Both the position numbers and the translations under genes were made by a program. A stretch of 64,000 bases of DNA from Bartonella machadoae (lineage in GTDB: Bacteria > Pseudomonadota > Alphaproteobacteria > Rhizobiales > Rhizobiaceae). Each line of letters opens with the position of its first letter. Position 1 is the first letter of the stretch. The notes under the pieces were generated by a model, which had not been told where the DNA came from, did no database searches, and saw nothing but the letters and a program-made list of their open reading frames with translations. The stretch is taken from positions 2,116,501 to 2,180,500 of the forward strand of contig NZ_CP087114.1 in the NCBI RefSeq assembly GCF_022559585.1. Direction: 5' to 3'. Positions 17,959 to 27,966 of this stretch are shown here, in pieces.

Positions 17959-18219
17959 CCCCCCAACAAATTTTGATAAGCGCTTTTCAGCAAAATTCTA
18001 CACACGATAACAGAGAGAAAGCATAAAAACGAACAAAGCAACCAACAAGCATTTTGCGGCATTTTCTCACCTTCTCTTGCAAACGCATACGCACACTTTC
18101 TTTTTCACGAACGCAACTCTCTAAAACCTTTCCTTCATAAGCAGCACAACACTTTTCCTCGCACAGAGAAACACACTTCCTCACCGCTCTCCACAGCTTC
18201 GCTCTCGCTGCTGACATCC

Positions 18220-19690
18220 TGCGTATACCCACATCCCAACACTCTCACCTCCTCTCAAAACGCTCCACCGCAGATTTCACCCCGCATATTGCACCTCGCC
18301 ATCCCACCCCATGCCTTCCACAGAATTGTTTTGCAAAACAGCACCTTCCTCTCTTCATAAGCTAAAAAATTTTGCAAAACAGACTTACGCTCTTCCCCTC
18401 CTTACCGCTCTTAAGGTTTCCGCCAAACATCACTATATTTTTGTTTACGCATTTTCTCAAACCTTACACCCCTTTGAAAAAAACAGCTCTGTTTTGCAAT
18501 ACACCTCTCTTAAATGCCTCCGCGAGCAACATGCGGATACCCCACCCATGCTCCCTCACCTCCTCTCAAAACACCCCACCACAGACCTCATCGCGCATAT
18601 TGCACCTCTTCTCTTCCATAAACTAAGAGAAATTTACCCCCTCTCACACGCATCATTCTTTCTCAAAACACCACCATTCCCCACATCCCTCTTAACGCTC
18701 TTAAGGCTTTCGCCCAACACCACCATATTTTGTTTGCGCATTTTCTCAAACCTTGCCCATCTCCCCTTTGAAAAGAACACCCCTATTTTGCAACACACCT
18801 TCTCTCAAACACTTCCGCAAAAAACATACGGATACCCCACCCATGCTCCCCTTTTCCTCTCGAACACTCGACCGCAGACCTCACCCCGCATGCCCCCCCT
18901 CACACCCCCCATCACAAACCTCACCGCACCAACCTCTTTCCGCAGAGTTATTTTGCAAAACAGCGCACTCTTTCTCATTCTCTCTTGCAAAACAGACTTA
19001 CGCTCTCTCACCCCCTTACCGCTCTAAAAGCTTCCGCCAAACACCATCACATTTTTGTTTGCATATTTTTCTCAAACCTTGTCCATCTCCCCTTTGAAAG
19101 CACACCCCTGTTTTGCAATACACCTCTCTCAAACGCCTCCGCAAGTAACATGCAGATACCCCGCCCATGCTCCCTCACCTCCTCTCAAAACACCCCACCA
19201 CAGATTTCACCCCGCACACCTCACCTAGCAAACCCCACCGCCTGCCTCCCACACCAATCTCCTCCCACAGAATCGTCTTGCAAATCGCACCTCTCCCCCT
19301 CCATAAACTAAGAGGAATTTACCCCCTCTCACACGCACCACCCTTTCTCACCCTCTCTTGCAAAACAGACTTACGCTCTTCCCCACATCCCTCTTAACGC
19401 TCTTAAGGCTTTCGCCCAACATCACCACATTTTTGTTTGCGCATTTTCTCAAACCTACACCCCTTTGAAAAGAACAGCTCTGTTTTCAACACATCTTCTC
19501 TCAAACACCTCCGCAAGCAACATGCGGATACCCCACCCATGCTCCCCCTCCTCTCGAACGCTCCCTCGCAGACTTCACCCCGCATATTGCACCTCGCCAT
19601 CCCACCCCATACCTTTCACACTAATCTCCTCCCGCAGAATTGTTTTGCAAATAGTACCTCTTCCTCCCATAAGCTAAGAGAAATTTATCA
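18220..19690. repeat. Four to five degenerate copies of a ~300-380-bp C-rich repeat
   Basis: Recurrent landmarks, for example GCTCTTAAGGCTTTCGCC, TTTTGTTTGCGCATTTTCTC and GGATACCCCACCCATGCTCC, start near 18405, 18697, 19019 and 19396. A partial copy begins near 18220. Long plus-strand frames in it (up to 238 codons) change frame from copy to copy and show no conserved protein, so I do not call them genes. The stretch 17960-18220 before it is similar C-rich sequence without a gene. Confidence 0.8.
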
Positions 19691-20036
19691 GAGATCTGTG
19701 CTTGACAAGAAGAAGACTTTTTGCTAGAAGGGGCGCAGTTTTTTTGCAATTTTTGCTTATTTATTGTGTTTATCAAAGGTGTGAGGGCGTGCCTTTTAGG
19801 GTGCGTCTTTATTTTGTGATCACAATGGAAAAGTGTATAACTTGGTGTTATAGTGCAACCACGCTATTATGATACAATATTGATTATGAGCCTATAACAA
19901 AGGGTTCATTTGAGAGAGTTGACCAGTAATCTGAGCGAGTCATTTGAGAAAGCCAGATTTTTATGGAAACAATGAAAGTGTCGAGAGAGTGGTTCATTAT
20001 GTTATTGTGTTACATAGATGTTAGACGGTGAGTATC
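19691..20036. other. rpmJ upstream region
   Basis: No gene. The sequence changes from C-rich repeat to normal AT-rich intergenic DNA at about 19700. The rpmJ promoter should lie here, possibly with TTGATTATGAG/TATGATACAATAT elements near 19870, but I cannot fix it. Confidence 0.35.
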
Positions 20037-20162
20037 ATGAAGATTAAAAATTCGCTTAAAGCATTGAAGGAGCGCCACCGTAACAATCGTTTGGTGCGTC
20101 GCAAAGGTCGTGTTTATATCCTCAATAAAGTCAATCCACGTTTTAGAGCACGTCAGGGTTAA
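20037..20162 (+). CDS. rpmJ: 50S ribosomal protein L36
   Basis: 41 residues beginning [20 protein letters not shown] and ending NPRFRARQG. This is the alphaproteobacterial L36 form without the zinc-binding cysteines, a short basic protein of the large ribosomal subunit. The ATG is preceded by GACGGTGAG. It stands as a single gene 134 bp before the start of the TPR protein gene, an order I believe is common in Rhizobiales. Confidence 0.95.
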   Translation: MKIKNSLKALKERHRNNRLVRRKGRVYILNKVNPRFRARQG

Positions 20163-20296
20163 GGGTTTTTGTGCCTGCTTTTTGCGGGCATAAGAGCTTT
20201 TTATCTTTTGATAAGTTATTTTTAGCGATAAATTATCGTGGATTATTGCGGTTTGTAAATCTGTTGCGTAGTGCTTTTCTCTTTAGAGAATTTTTT

Positions 20297-21094
20297 ATGC
20301 CTTTTTTTCTTTTTTTAAAAGCTTTACGATTACGGGTTTTTTCTCTTTTCCAACACGGTTTTTTGCGCTCTTTTACAAATTTTCTTTTTGCTTTTTTCAG
20401 CAGTTTCTGTTTCATTTCCCCTAGCTATGGGCAAAGTCCTCCTTCTCTTCCTGAAGATCGTCCCTCTCCGCAATTGCTTTTGCCGTTAGATGAATTGATT
20501 CCCAGTCGTCCTCCCTCAGCACCGACACCATCTGACTCTGACACATCTGCGACTCTTTTAGAAGATTTTGACTTAAACGCCTCTTCCCCTGTTGACAGAG
20601 CAAAACAGCGCAAAGAGAAGGAGATCTCACGTTTACTGAAAGAATTGAAGTTTTGTGCGAATGTTCAAGAAGCAAAGAAGATAAGCGGACAACTTCAACG
20701 TTTATGGTCACAATCGGGCAGTGAGACGATTGATCTTTTGATGTCATGGGCTGAAAATGCGATCAATGAAGACGATTATGGTCTTGCCCTTGATTACATT
20801 GACAATGCCCTTGCTCTTGAGCCTTCTTATGCTGAAGTTTGGGTAAGACGTGCATGGGTTCATATTCAAATGAGTGATTTTAAACTTGCCATGCTAGATC
20901 TTAACCATGCTCTAGAACAAGAGCCGCGCAATTACATAGCGTTTTTTGAGCTTGGCGTTACCATGGAAGCAACGCAACGTCCTAAACTTGCTCTCAAAGC
21001 CTATGAAAAAGCCCTTGAATATTATCCACAAATGCAGAAGCTTCAAAAGCGCCTTGAAGTTTTGTTAGACGAGCAAACCCCTCAAGCACTTTAG
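20297..21094 (+). CDS. Exported tetratricopeptide-repeat protein
   Basis: 265 residues from the ATG at 20297 (MPFFLFLKALRLRV); a longer frame from 20171 adds 42 residues that do not look like signal sequence. Residues 1-45 form a basic plus hydrophobic signal peptide ending near SPSYGQ. A Pro/Ser-rich linker and an acidic segment follow. Residues ~140-255 form TPR helices (DYGLALDYIDNALALEPSYA, AWVHIQMSDFKLAMLDLNHA, FFELGVTMEATQRPKLALKA). TPR proteins are scaffolds, so this one probably acts in the periplasm. Two degraded copies of its 3' end follow it in tandem. Confidence 0.8.
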   Translation: MPFFLFLKALRLRVFSLFQHGFLRSFTNFLFAFFSSFCFISPSYGQSPPSLPEDRPSPQLLLPLDELIPSRPPSAPTPSDSDTSATLLEDFDLNASSPVDRAKQRKEKEISRLLKELKFCANVQEAKKISGQLQRLWSQSGSETIDLLMSWAENAINEDDYGLALDYIDNALALEPSYAEVWVRRAWVHIQMSDFKLAMLDLNHALEQEPRNYIAFFELGVTMEATQRPKLALKAYEKALEYYPQMQKLQKRLEVLLDEQTPQAL

Positions 21095-21806
21095 GCTGCG
21101 CCGCCCCTTTAAACTTACGCAAATTCTTTACACTTACCCTTTCAAAACAGCCGATCACACAATCCCCCGCTGATAGGAAAACTGAAACAAACATGGGCTC
21201 CTCTCTATGGACGAGCTCAACGTGCCACATGTATCCTTACTAACCACCTTGACCTTAACCCTGTTTGATTGCCACCATGCACCGGCACTTGAAACACGCA
21301 ACAATATCTTTTCGCTTGAAAACCACGGAAGCAACGCAACGTCCCAAACTTGCCCTCAAGACGGATGAAAAAAACCTTGAATATTACCCACAAATGCAAA
21401 AGCTTCAAAAGCACCTTGAAGTTCTATTAGACGAGCAAACCCCGCAAGCACTTTAGGCTGAATCAAACCCTTTACACTTTCCCTTTCAAAACCGCCTATC
21501 ACACATTCCCCCGCTGATAGAAAAGCAGAGACAAACATGGAATCCTCTCTATGAACGTGATCAACGTGCCACACGTACCCTTGCTAACCACCTTGAACTT
21601 AACCCTGCTTGACCTCCACCATGCACCGAAACTTGAAGCACGCAATCAACATTTTTTGCGCTTGGGAACTCATGGAAGCAACACAGCGCCCTAAACTTAC
21701 CCTCAAGACGGATGAAAAAGCCCTTGAATATCACCCACAATGGCTATCATTCTCAGAAAAGTTCCCCAATGTTACGATAACCCTTGGTCTTGAGACGATT
21801 CCTTAA
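21095..21806 (+). repeat. Two degraded tandem copies of the TPR gene 3' end
   Basis: Copy 1 ends in the frame 21265-21456 and copy 2 in 21609-21806. Both keep EATQRPKLALKTDEK-like text, and copy 1 keeps the complete tail LEVLLDEQTPQAL. Between them the nucleotide sequence GATAG(G/A)AAA...ACAAACATGG is repeated, giving a unit of about 345-360 bp that includes roughly 150-200 bp of gene end plus the following intergenic DNA. Frames upstream are broken, so these are pseudogene fragments. Confidence 0.85.
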
Positions 21807-21839
21807 AGGCATTTTTATGCCTTTCTTGAGAGTTTTTTA
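21805..21839 (+). terminator. Hairpin terminator after the TPR gene copies
   Basis: AAAGGCAT-TTTT-ATGCCTTT is a perfect 8-bp stem (21805-21824), with TTTTTT about 10 nt downstream. It is placed at the end of the last 3' copy, so it may be the original terminator moved away by the duplications. Confidence 0.6.
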
Positions 21840-21889
21840 TCCATACGATAATCGCACTTGTGATATACAAATGGGTGATTTTAATTGAT

Positions 21890-21985
21890 TTAATATAAGC
21901 AGATTTGGGAGGAGAAAATCCGAGGATATTCGAGGCTCTCATTCAACAGGCAAAACGCTGAATGATCCTTATAAATCAAACTCTT
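21890..21985. repeat. Dispersed ~100-bp repeat, copy 1 (second copy at 25437-25545)
   Basis: AGGCTCTCATTCAAC-GGCAAAAC and the following TATAAATCAA are shared with 25437-25545. The neighbouring TTGTTTCAA...GCAGGTTTGG part resembles the sequence upstream of the integrase remnants at 52.0-52.2 and 62.9-63.1 kb. These may be scars of integrase-proximal DNA. Confidence 0.55.
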
Positions 21986-22084
21986 GACCAAAGAAATCTT
22001 CGCCCCCCTTACCAGACAATATTTTATCGTGTCCTGTTATAAAGAAAGGGCTTTGAAATCATTTTCTCTCTAGCTGAAAATGGA

Positions 22085-22258
22085 AAATTGTTTTATAGTG
22101 AAAACGGGTGTTCTGCGCTTCTCGACAGGAAATAACGCATTCCTGAGACCTTAGTGATCTCCAAGGGAGCTGTCCCTGATAAGGCCCGTGGGCTTTTTCA
22201 TATGGCGCCCACCTAGTTAATAGGTTCCCGGGATCAACTTTTTCCATCGGCTGTTGTG
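22085..22258 (+). ncRNA. ssrS: 6S RNA
   Basis: About 170 nt directly upstream of the 5-formyl-THF cyclo-ligase gene, the classical 6S position. The 3' half contains GGCGCCCACCTAGTTAATAG followed by GTTCCCGGGATCAAC, the block I associate with alphaproteobacterial 6S RNAs. The 5' and 3' halves pair around a central bubble (CTTCTCGACAGGAA..., AAGGGAGCTGTCCC). 6S RNA mimics an open promoter and sequesters the housekeeping RNA polymerase holoenzyme. Ends are estimated. Confidence 0.8.
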
Positions 22259-22439
22259 GATCACCTCTTTCTTATAGAGAAAGCGTATTACAATATTTTC
22301 AAGAAATTTATGAATGTTTCGTAGGATTTTATTCTATTGCAACAGCAACATACACAAGACTTCATAGACAATGAACATTCACAAGACAAGAGGTCTTCAC
22401 AAGGGAAGAAACCTTTAAAGGCAATGGGGTAAACACACA

Positions 22440-23042
22440 ATGGAGACAACAGAACAGGAATCTGCTTCACAAATTCGTACAAAGTTACGCAAAAGTGGTT
22501 TATCCAAGCGCGATGCCCTGACCCCACAAGAACGCGCTATTTTTTCGCAGCGTGCCTGTTCCACTCTTCTTGCAAGCCTTGAAGCAAAGGGCATAGATTT
22601 TTCACGCATGATTTTTGCCGGCTATTGGCCAATAAAATCGGAAATTGACCCACGTCCTTTATTGGATGCGATTGCGTTGCGTGGTGGGCATTTAGCCTTA
22701 CCGGCAGTGCTTGATTCAACGACCATGGTTTTTCGTGCCTTTTCACAAAACACGGCGCTAGAATCGATGCGGTTTGGCACATTAGGCCCTGGAGCAGGAA
22801 ATGCGGTTGTAATACCGGATGTGGTTCTTGTTCCGCTTTCCGCATTTGACAAACAGTGTCATCGTCTTGGCTACGGAGGGGGCTATTATGATCGCGCGAT
22901 TGCAGCCCTTGAAAAACAGGGGCATCAGATCTATTTATTAGGTTTAGGTTTTTCGTGTCAGGAAGTTGAATCCATTCCCCCTGAAGAGCATGATCTTGTT
23001 TTGCAAGAAATTTGTACAGAAAAGGGTTTCTTAAAGCGTTAA
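22440..23042 (+). CDS. 5-formyltetrahydrofolate cyclo-ligase
   Basis: A 200-residue protein matching the YgfA/MTHFS family: the N-terminal basic helix RTKLRKSGLSKRDAL, FAGYWPIKSEIDPRPLL, LALPAVLD, and the nucleotide/folate-binding VLVPLSAFDKQCHRLGYGGG-YYDR signature. The enzyme converts 5-formyl-THF to 5,10-methenyl-THF with ATP in the cytoplasm. It lies downstream of 6S RNA, and the YmdB-like gene begins 3 bp after its stop, so they form one operon. Confidence 0.95.
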   Translation: METTEQESASQIRTKLRKSGLSKRDALTPQERAIFSQRACSTLLASLEAKGIDFSRMIFAGYWPIKSEIDPRPLLDAIALRGGHLALPAVLDSTTMVFRAFSQNTALESMRFGTLGPGAGNAVVIPDVVLVPLSAFDKQCHRLGYGGGYYDRAIAALEKQGHQIYLLGLGFSCQEVESIPPEEHDLVLQEICTEKGFLKR

Positions 23043-23045
23043 AAT

Positions 23046-23882
23046 GTGATTAAAACGCCTATGCGTTTTTTATTTTTAGGTGACATTGTAGGCATGACGG
23101 GGTGTAAAGTTGTTTTTGAACAGCTTCCACAGTTGATTGAGAAGTGGCATCTTGATTTTGTTGTTGTCAATGGTGAAAATGCCTCTCACGGTTTTGGGGT
23201 CAGTCAAGAGACCTATCACGATCTTTTAATGGTCGGTGTTGACGTTGTAACAACAGGCAATCACGCTTTTTCGTATCAAGAGGCATTACAATATGCACAG
23301 GAGAGCGAGCGTTTTTTACGTCCCGCCAATTTTATGAAAGAAACGCCTGGGAAGGGCTCTGGTGTTTTTACGGCCAAGAATGGAGCACGTGTTCTTGTTG
23401 CCAATCTTTTAGGGAGTGTTTTTATGCCCTGTAAGGTTGTTGATCCCTTTGAATCGGCTGAAAATATTTTATGTGCTTGTTCTTTGATGGAACAAGCGGA
23501 TGCGATTGTTTTTGACTTTCATGCCGAAACGACGAGTGAGAAGCAATGTTTTGGGCATTTTCTTGATGGTCGTGTCAGCGTTATCGTAGGCACGCATACG
23601 CATATTCCTACGGCTGATGCACAAATTTTAGAAGGCGGGAGTGCCTATTTAACGGATGCGGGGATGTGTGGAGATTATAACTCATCTCTTGGCATGGATA
23701 AAGAAGAACCTTTACACCGTTTTCTTTATAATAAAAAGCAGGATCGTTTTGAACCAGCGAAAGGTCCTGCCACCCTTTGCGGTTTAGCTGTTGAACTTTC
23801 AGACCGCACGGGTTTAGCGGAAAAGGTCTCCGCCGTACGGATAGGTCCACATTTAAAGCCTGAAATTCCAGATTTTTGGTAG
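23046..23882 (+). CDS. YmdB-family metallophosphoesterase
   Basis: 278 residues from GTG at 23046; the ATG at 23061 (MRFLFLGDIVGM) is an alternative nearer the family start. The binuclear metal motifs of the YmdB/TIGR00282 group are present: GDIVGMTG, VNGENASHGFG, TTGNHAF, DFHAETTSEK and GTHTHIPTAD, with the closing motif YLTDAGMCG. Family members hydrolyse 2',3'-cyclic nucleotides and affect RNA turnover and biofilm in Bacillus. The substrate here is unknown. Co-transcribed with the cyclo-ligase gene. Confidence 0.92.
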   Translation: MIKTPMRFLFLGDIVGMTGCKVVFEQLPQLIEKWHLDFVVVNGENASHGFGVSQETYHDLLMVGVDVVTTGNHAFSYQEALQYAQESERFLRPANFMKETPGKGSGVFTAKNGARVLVANLLGSVFMPCKVVDPFESAENILCACSLMEQADAIVFDFHAETTSEKQCFGHFLDGRVSVIVGTHTHIPTADAQILEGGSAYLTDAGMCGDYNSSLGMDKEEPLHRFLYNKKQDRFEPAKGPATLCGLAVELSDRTGLAEKVSAVRIGPHLKPEIPDFW

Positions 23883-23929
23883 AGTTTTCTCTTCCCCCTG
23901 CGGTCGACCTGTCCTCGCCCCTTCAGCTG

Positions 23930-24520
23930 CCTTTCCTTACCCCTCCTGTCACCTTCCTTTATCTCTTCAGCCACCTTCTTTCCCCCTTTGATTGCTTTCT
24001 CTTCTTACCTCTTCAATCACTTGTCCCCATCCCTGCGGTCGCGCCTTCCCTTATCCCTTCAGCTACCTTCTTGCCCCCTCTGATCGCTTTCTCTTCTTAC
24101 CTCTTCAATCACTTGTCCCCATCCCTGCGGTCGCGCCCTCCCTTATCTCTTCAGCTACCTTCTTGCCCCCCTTTTGATCGCGCTTTCTCTTCTTATCCCT
24201 TCAATCAGTTGTCCTTATCCCTCCGGTCGCGCCCTCCCTTATCTCTTCAGCTACCTTCTTGCCCCCCTTTTGATCGCGCTTTCTCTTCTTATCCCTTCAA
24301 TCAGTTGTCCTTATCCCTCCGGTCGCGCCCTCCCTTATCCCTTCAGCTACCTTCTTGCCCCCTCTGATCGCTTTCTCTTCTTACCTCTTTCATCACTTGT
24401 CCCCATCCCTCCGGTCGCGCCCTCCCTTATCTCTTCAGCTACCTTCTTGCCCCCTCTGATCGCTTTCTCTTCTTATCCCTTCAATCAGTTGTCCTTATCC
24501 CTGCGGTCGGCTTGCCCTCG
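23930..24520 (+). repeat. ~92-97-bp tandem repeat, about six copies
   Basis: Units begin CTTCAGCTACCTTCTTGCCC at about 24057, 24149, 24245, 24341 and 24433. A more diverged unit lies before them. The frames in it (SLRSRPPLSLQLPSCPP...) shift between units and have no ribosome-binding site. The array directly follows the YmdB-like gene stop. Confidence 0.85.
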
Positions 24521-25869
24521 CATCTTCGTCTGCCTTTCCTCATCTCCCTTTGAGCCTCTTTCTCCAACGTTATCTTTCAAGAACTATTTTGAGCAATATG
24601 ACCTTCTCATCCCCTCAAAATTTACCTCACCCACATGAAGCGGGCGTGAACATAACGAACGACAAAATTGGCATGAGAAACGAACACCCAGAATTGCGCA
24701 AAATTCTGTTAGTGTTAAAATTTTTATGATTTTAAAAGTGAAGAGAAAGAGGCCACATTGGGATATTTCTGCGGGGAAACATGAAAACCTCTTCCCTAAG
24801 AACTTTGATATACGATAACTTCTTCTTAAGCAAGGAAAACTTTAAAGTTTTTTATTTTCCAGAGATTTTATTCCTATAAGCAATGCTCCTGAGAAATATC
24901 CATGCGAAATAAAGGACAAAATTGCCCTCTGTTTTTGAGGTTAGCACTTTTAAAAATTTGTTACGAGCGCGCCTTTCTCTTTGCGAACGCTTACCACATC
25001 ACACTGTTCCCTCATCACCACAATATGAGGCATTTTCTTTTGTTGAGAAATCGGTATAAAAAAGCAAAGAGAGAGCGAACTCTTGGCAATTTCTTGCAAA
25101 AGCCTGCGTCTCTTTATTGCAAACACCCTGCGCCTTTATGGTTCAATTCTTTTTCGTATTTTTGTTCAAAAATTCTTCCCAAGAGATGCACTCCCCTTTT
25201 AAGATTTTCCCTCTGTTTTGAAACCTTTCTTCTATGCGCATTTTTTTGCCTATAAAGCTGTCGTTAAAATATCGATTTTATTTTGCAGCTTATCGCGCAC
25301 CGGATGAGAGAGCTCTCACATACCTATTGACCATCCCCCAATATCGCGACAACCCTTGATATTGCGACACTTCATAAGCAATTTTTACGCCATTCTTCTC
25401 TCTTTTTATCCCTATGCTAATCCCCCTTATGGCGTGCAAGAGGTAGTTTTGATTGTTTCAACATAAAGCAGGTTTGGCATGAGAGAATGTTAGGATACTC
25501 TAGGCTCTCATTCAACCGGCAAAACAATAAAGTATCATTATAAATCAATGTATTGAAATGAATATCCATGGTATTCGTAGCGTTAAAAGCTCTAAACTCG
25601 AGCAGCCTTTTGCTTTTAATGGCATATGACACCTAAAAAGAGAACTTACACAACACGGAACATGTGACAGAGTAAACGCATTTCCATACGAGAATTAAAC
25701 GCGTTTCATTTTGCGATCAATCATCACCTCTACGAGCGCCCTCCTTACTATTGACCTATTCCCGCTAAAGGACGAAGATTTCTATCCGAATGATTTACCA
25801 ACCGGTTTCTCTCGGCATATTTTTTCTCTTAGCATATTCTATTGCTAAACACCCCTGAGTTTTTTGTGC
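24521..25869. other. Gene-poor region without intact genes
   Basis: The only sizeable frame (24902-25255, 117 codons, + strand) lacks a recognisable domain and a good ribosome-binding site. 25437-25545 is the second copy of the ~100-bp dispersed repeat. The remainder is AT-rich with no structure I can name. Confidence 0.4.
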
Positions 25870-26710
25870 TCCTCTCTGTTATCCCCCCTTGAAAACTTAC
25901 CACCCTCTTTAACCACACTTCATCACTCAATTTTGATATGGCATCACCACTCATGCATATCAAAAATCCTTCCAATATCCCCACACAAACCCCAAAGCCC
26001 CCACATATTTACCCCCTTCCCATGGTGTAAACACCGCGCACATATGCAAAAGCCCCTCATATCCCCCGTCCTTCTATCGTGCCCACACAGCACCTCTTTT
26101 TCCAACAACGGAGGATATTCTAAGCATCTTGAATCCTATCCCCCACGAACACGCATATCTCAACCCTGCAAAGCTTCGCACCAACCCGCCCCTCCAATCT
26201 CTCCACTCTCACCCGTCATCCAGCACGCCCCACACGCATATGATCCCCCGTGCACATTCCAAAAGCCTCCCAACACCCTCCACACATGCCTCACTGCATA
26301 CCCCTCCACTTCACATGTCCCCTACATGCTGCTTGTTCTCTTGAGCATACTCCAACACCCTCTTCTCCTCTCAAATGCCCTCATCCCCCTCACAGATACT
26401 TCCCCCATGCGAATATCCCACACAGCCCCCAAAGCCCCCGCAGTTCGTCCCCCTTTCCTTGCGTAAACACAGCGCTCCTTTTCCTAACAACTGCAAATGT
26501 TGTTAAGCACCGTTCCAACCCCCACGAACACGCATATCTCAACCCCGCAAAACTTCGCACCAACCCAACCCTCCACTCTCTCTCACCCGCACATGACATC
26601 CTCCTCACAGATGTGGTCCCTTCCATACTGCTTTCTCCCTTGAGCATACTCCAACGCCCCCTCGCTCGCCTGCCATCCAGCACACCCCGCACGCATTTGT
26701 CCCCTCTAAC
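25870..26710. repeat. C-rich degenerate repeat family, cluster 1
   Basis: Two copies of a ~300-bp unit recognised by TTGAGCATACTCCAAC (near 26343 and 26641), with other shared pieces such as CCCACGAACACGCATATCTC and TTCGCACCAACCC. The same family recurs at 29.9-31.4 and 32.1-33.4 kb. Frames on both strands are composition artefacts. Confidence 0.8.
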
Positions 26711-26819
26711 CCACAGTATTTTTACAGCAAAACATGATAATCTCAGGAGAAAGGCAATAACAATGAAAAGGGTCTTGATTGATTTTTTATAAGCCCCCCC
26801 TCACAAACACCTCAGCCTA

Positions 26820-27966
26820 CTCTCCACAATCACACCATCATCCCGCCATTGTGTGAGAGCACAAACACGCCTTCAGTTTTCTGGTAAAATTCCCCGAAGA
26901 GCCCAAAAGAAAAGGCATCCCCTCAAAAGACACAAAGGGGAAGGCACGAAAGGTAAGATACGAAGGGGGCTAAAGCTGTAACACGTAGGATGAGAGCCCC
27001 ACAATTGGCTAATTTTGCCTCCAAATGTTCAAAGCCCAAAAGTTCAAAATCGCAATCGCGCTGCTCTCTACAATCACACCATCATCCCCCATTGCTTAAG
27101 AGCACAAACACGCCTTCAGTTTTCCGGTAAAATTCCCCGAAGAGCCCAAAAGAAAAGGCATCCTCCCCAAAAGACACAAAGGGGAAGGCACGAAAGGTAA
27201 GATACGAAGGGGGCTAAAGCTGTAATGCGTTTTATGAGAGCCCCACAATTTTCTCATTTTCCTCCAAATGTTCAAAGCCCAAAATGTTCAAAATCGCAAT
27301 CGCGCTGCTCTCCACAATCACACCCTCATCCTCCATTGCTTGAGAGCACAAACACACCTTCAGTTTTCCGGTAAAACTCCCCGAAGATCTCAAAGGAAAA
27401 GGCATCCCCCCCAAAAGACACAAAGGGGAAGGCACAAAAGGTAAGATACGAAGGGGGCTAAAGCTGTAACGCGTTTTATGAGAGCCCCACAATTTTCTCA
27501 TTTTCCTCCAAATATTCAAAGCCCAAAAGTTCAAAACCGCAATCGCGCTGCTCTCCACAATCACACCCTCATCGCCCATTGCTTGAGAGCACAAACACGC
27601 CTTCAGTTTTCCGGTAAAACTCCCCGAAGATCCCAAAGGACAAGGCATCCTCCCCAAAAGACACAAAGGGGAAGGCACAAAAGGTAAGATACGAAGGGGG
27701 CTAAAGCTGTAACGCGTTTTATGAGAGCCCCACAATTTTCTCATTTTCCTCCAAATGTTCAAAGCCCAAAATGTTCAAAATCGCAATCGCGCTGCTCTCC
27801 ACAATCACACCATCATCGCCCATTGCTTGAGAGCACAAACACGCCTTCAGTTTTCCGGTAAAGTTCCCCAAAGTTCTCAAAGGAAAAGGCATCCCCCCTA
27901 AAAGACACAAAGGGGAAGGCACGAAAGGGAAAACATGAAGGGAGCTAAGCTGTAACGCGTTTTATG
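26820..27966 (-). repeat. ~244-bp tandem repeat containing copies of the murA 3' end
   Basis: Four full units start with GAGAGCCCCACAAT at 26992, 27235, 27480 and 27723, with a partial unit before them; murA itself ends in the same sequence at 27967. Each unit holds about 55 bp of the murA 3' coding end (minus-strand text GFEHLEENEKIVGLS, matching the real RGFEHLEAKLANCGALI) plus ~190 bp of following DNA. Units are nearly identical, so the expansion is recent. The minus-strand frames spanning it are by-products. Confidence 0.9.

Noticed and set aside
18311..19727. Several plus-strand frames of 70-238 codons
   Set aside because: They run through degenerate C-rich repeats in shifting frames and have no conserved domain.
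23876..24638. Frames of 154-163 codons after the YmdB-like gene
   Set aside because: They follow a ~95-bp tandem repeat; the reading frame changes between units.
26815..27922. Minus-strand frames of 67-176 codons beside murA
   Set aside because: They consist of copied murA 3' end and intergenic DNA.
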